From positions 112,774 through 176,773 of the forward strand of contig NZ_LMEM01000010.1 of the NCBI RefSeq assembly GCF_001426345.1: 64,000 nucleotides of DNA, written 5' to 3'. Position 1 is the stretch's first letter. The number at the start of each line of letters is the position of its first letter. Position numbers and translations under genes: made by a program. Below are positions 62,131 to 64,000 of this stretch, piece by piece. The notes beneath the pieces were generated by a model, which had not been told where the DNA came from, searched no databases, and saw nothing but the letters and a program-made list of their open reading frames with translations. This DNA is from Devosia sp. Root436. Lineage in GTDB: Bacteria; Pseudomonadota; Alphaproteobacteria; Rhizobiales; Devosiaceae.

Positions 62131-63117
62131 CTAGAGGATCGGCGCGGGCGCGTTGTCGCGGTCGAACTGGCCGTGCTTGCGATAGCGATACATGTAGGTA
62201 GGCAGGATGGCATCCATCGCCGTCGGCGTGATGCCGAAGGCGGCAAAGGTCCGCTTGTCCTTGATCGCGGCATCGGAGACGACATTGTCGACACCGAGCA
62301 GCGCGACCTGGTCGCCGGTCAGCAAGGGCGGAAACGGCAGGATGGCGAAAGGCAAAGCCATCAGCTTGGCAAGGCCGGCCGGCAGCGGCAGCATGGGACG
62401 GTTGCGCCCGGCCTCGCGCTGCACGCGGGCGAGCAGCTCGCGGTGGGTTTCGACCTGCGGCCCGCCCAGTTCATAGATGCGGCCGGGTTTCACCCTGCCC
62501 TCGGCGGCCCGGGCAAAAGCCTCGGCCACGTCGCCGACATAGGCCGGCTGGAAGTTTGTATCGCCACCGATGACCGGCAGCACCGGGAAGAGGCGCGCCA
62601 GCGCGCCCATCAGGTTGAAGAAGCCATCGTCCTGCCCGAACAGGATCGAGGGGCGCATGATGATGGCATTGGGAAAGGCCTTGAACACGGCGGCTTCGCC
62701 GGCCAGCTTGCTGGCGGCATAGGCGCTGACATCGGCCGCCCGATCGGCGCCCAGCGCCGACATATGCACCAGCGTCGTGACGCCGGCCGCCCTGGCAGCC
62801 TCGGCCACATGGGCCGCGCCATCGACATGCACCGCGTCAAACGTCTGCGCACCGCGCGAAAAACCGATGCCGGCCAGGTTGATGACGATATCGACGCCGG
62901 CAACGGCGCGCCGCACCGAGGCGGCGTTGCGCACATTGGCCTGGATCGGCTGAATCTGCCCGACACTGCCGAACATCTTGGTGTGTCCCGCCAGATCGGG
63001 CCGGCGCACGGCGACGCGGATGCGATGGCCGTTCCTGGCCAACAATTGCACGATCTGGGTGCCGACAAAGCCCGAACCGCCGAAAATCGTGACGAGTTTA
63101 GGTTCGATTCTGTCCAT
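62131..63117 (-). CDS. Complex I NDUFA9-like SDR-family protein
   Basis: Atypical SDR of 328 residues. LVTIFGGSGFVGTQIVQLLA is the NAD(P) motif, IQPIQANVRNAASVRRAVAG and VDIVINLAGIGFSRGAQTFD follow, and MSALGADRAADVSAYAASKLAGE carries the YxxxK pair (Tyr, Lys). This matches NDUFA9-like proteins, which in alphaproteobacteria are annotated as complex I accessory homologues but may be free enzymes. Two adjacent ATGs (63120, 63117) follow GGAG; the second has better spacing. Linkage to tRNA-Leu is common in rhizobia. Confidence 0.9.
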   Translation of the reverse strand: MDRIEPKLVTIFGGSGFVGTQIVQLLARNGHRIRVAVRRPDLAGHTKMFGSVGQIQPIQANVRNAASVRRAVAGVDIVINLAGIGFSRGAQTFDAVHVDGAAHVAEAARAAGVTTLVHMSALGADRAADVSAYAASKLAGEAAVFKAFPNAIIMRPSILFGQDDGFFNLMGALARLFPVLPVIGGDTNFQPAYVGDVAEAFARAAEGRVKPGRIYELGGPQVETHRELLARVQREAGRNRPMLPLPAGLAKLMALPFAILPFPPLLTGDQVALLGVDNVVSDAAIKDKRTFAAFGITPTAMDAILPTYMYRYRKHGQFDRDNAPAPIL

Positions 63118-63263
63118 CATAGGCTCCGGCAACAGGCGTCATTTCGTTTCCCCGCTTCTATCGCATGGCCGCCGCCAATGTCGAGGCCCGGGCGCGGGAA
63201 TCGGCTTGACTCTCGCGCATATTTGTTCTTGTTTCGTTCCAAACAACACAGGAGGGGCCAGAT

Positions 63264-63626
63264 ATGCCCGATACCAAGACCTATCGCGGCCAGTGCCATT
63301 GCGGCGCCGTGCAATATGACGTCGTCACCGACCTCGGCTCGATGGGCGACTGCAACTGCTCGCGCTGCCGGCGCCTGGGCTGGGTGCTGCAATCGGCGCC
63401 GGCCAGCCAGTTCACCCTGCTCAGCGGCGCGGAAAACCTCACGACCTACCACTTCAACACCGAGAATATCGATCATCTGTTCTGCAAGACCTGCGGCGTG
63501 GAATCCTTCGCGCGCGGGCATGACGGCAAGGGCGCCGAGACGGTGATGGTCAATGTCAACTGCCTCGAACCGGCAGTGGCGGTGGACCGCAACGCCATCA
63601 AGCACTGGGACGGTGCAAACTGGTGA
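63264..63626 (+). CDS. GFA-family (glutathione-dependent formaldehyde-activating-like) protein
   Basis: Zinc-binding protein of 120 residues. The seven-cysteine set of the family is visible: GQCHCGAVQYD, GDCNCSRCRRLGWV and HLFCKTCGVESFA. The family name comes from a claimed glutathione-formaldehyde role that is not general, so the function is uncertain. It is a single gene, divergent from the NDUFA9-like gene, with GAGGGGCC before the start. Confidence 0.92.
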   Translation: MPDTKTYRGQCHCGAVQYDVVTDLGSMGDCNCSRCRRLGWVLQSAPASQFTLLSGAENLTTYHFNTENIDHLFCKTCGVESFARGHDGKGAETVMVNVNCLEPAVAVDRNAIKHWDGANW

Positions 63627-63683
63627 GGCCGGCAACAAACCCGGTTGACATCGCCCGGCGCTCACCCTAGTTACACCGCGCTT

Positions 63684-63768
63684 GCCCAGATGGCGGAATT
63701 GGTAGACGCGCACGGTTCAGGTCCGTGTACCGCAAGGTGTGGAGGTTCGAGTCCTCTTCTGGGCACCA
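63684..63768 (+). tRNA. tRNA-Leu(CAG)
   Basis: Acceptor GCCCAGA pairs with TCTGGGC. The D-arm is GGCGGAATTGGTAGACGC, the anticodon stem CACGG/CCGTG with loop TTCAGGT (anticodon CAG), then a long variable arm (TACCGCAAGGTG) as expected for leucine and T-loop GTTCGAGTC. CCA is encoded. The molecule is 85 nt. Confidence 0.98.
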
Positions 63769-63774
63769 GATTTC

Positions 63775-63812
63775 AAACCCCGGTCACGACGGATGTCGGG
63801 GCCGGGGTTTTT
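63775..63812. terminator. Rho-independent terminator after tRNA-Leu
   Basis: AAACCCCGG / CCGGGGTTT stem with an 18-base loop, followed by TTTTT. It starts 7 bases after the tRNA. Beyond it (63813-64000) no gene or clear element is visible. Confidence 0.85.
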
Positions 63813-64000
63813 GGTTTTTCGGTCGGGGAGTGGCGCACGCCGTCCGAGATCGCGCCACCGCCGCAAGGTGGATCGGTGCTAAACACCCCTCACAGGCCCA
63901 AATTTATCCATCTTATCCCCCTCGCCAGAACTGCGCGTATCATCTCCCCATCCCTCCGCATGGGCGGCCTGCAGGCGAACAGTGGCGGAGGGCGCCGGGC

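Overview
The window is about 64 kb of a GC-rich bacterial chromosome with tightly packed genes and many 1-11 bp stop/start overlaps. The content points to an alphaproteobacterium of the order Hyphomicrobiales (Rhizobiales), and the overall mix resembles Devosia-like genomes. Supporting items are an Irr-type Fur regulator divergent from fabA-fabB, the ubiH-like / glnK-amtB / ftsK / lolA neighbourhood, a trx(YbbN)-LonN-Trm112 set, a uppP/GST/queG/SDR neighbourhood, an NDUFA9-like gene beside tRNA-Leu, and several families of GC-rich intergenic palindromes. The genus is an inference; there is no rRNA here to confirm it. No phage, transposase or CRISPR array is visible.

Region 1 (1-30 kb) is mostly housekeeping. 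It holds the end of ubiB, dut, a DUF2259 secreted protein and a MoeB-like enzyme, then convergent fabA-fabB with irr divergent. A small operon follows (arylamine N-acetyltransferase, YdeI-like, DUF1697, ribokinase). Next come infC with a non-canonical ATT start, an alpha/beta hydrolase, and a leftward operon brnT-brnA-queG-SDR-GNAT in which a toxin-antitoxin pair is translationally coupled to queuosine synthesis. GST, uppP, lolA, a SRPBCC-ArsR pair, ftsK, glnK-amtB (with a sigma-54-like promoter), a UbiH-family hydroxylase, Trm112, LonN, a thioredoxin-TPR protein and tRNA-Gly(GCC) complete the region.

Region 2 (26-39.7 kb) is accessory metabolism. A LivKHMGF-type ABC importer ends in an aldehyde dehydrogenase gene and has a divergent AraC-family regulator. 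An ArsR-SRPBCC-VOC-DUF1801 set is followed by a short UvrA paralogue, a flavin monooxygenase and an aldo/keto reductase.

Region 3 (39.7-56.1 kb) is a catabolic island. One unit is a carbohydrate ABC importer with two Gfo/Idh/MocA dehydrogenases, next to a divergent LysR gene. The second is tctCBA followed by a TetR gene that overlaps tctA. The third is a Gfo/Idh/MocA dehydrogenase, a DUF993 aldolase-like protein and a sugar isomerase/epimerase, with a TauE/SafE exporter between. A 16-bp palindrome close to GTAACC-N4-GGTTAC lies upstream of all three units (four copies), which suggests one local regulon, most simply controlled by the TetR protein. This is the most interesting signal in the window.

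Region 4 (56.2-64 kb) carries a DUF2147 protein, a 23S rRNA-uracil methyltransferase homologue, a large FAD/Fe-S D-2-hydroxyacid dehydrogenase, a PadR regulator with repeated operator-like sites, an NDUFA9-like SDR, a GFA-family protein and tRNA-Leu(CAG).
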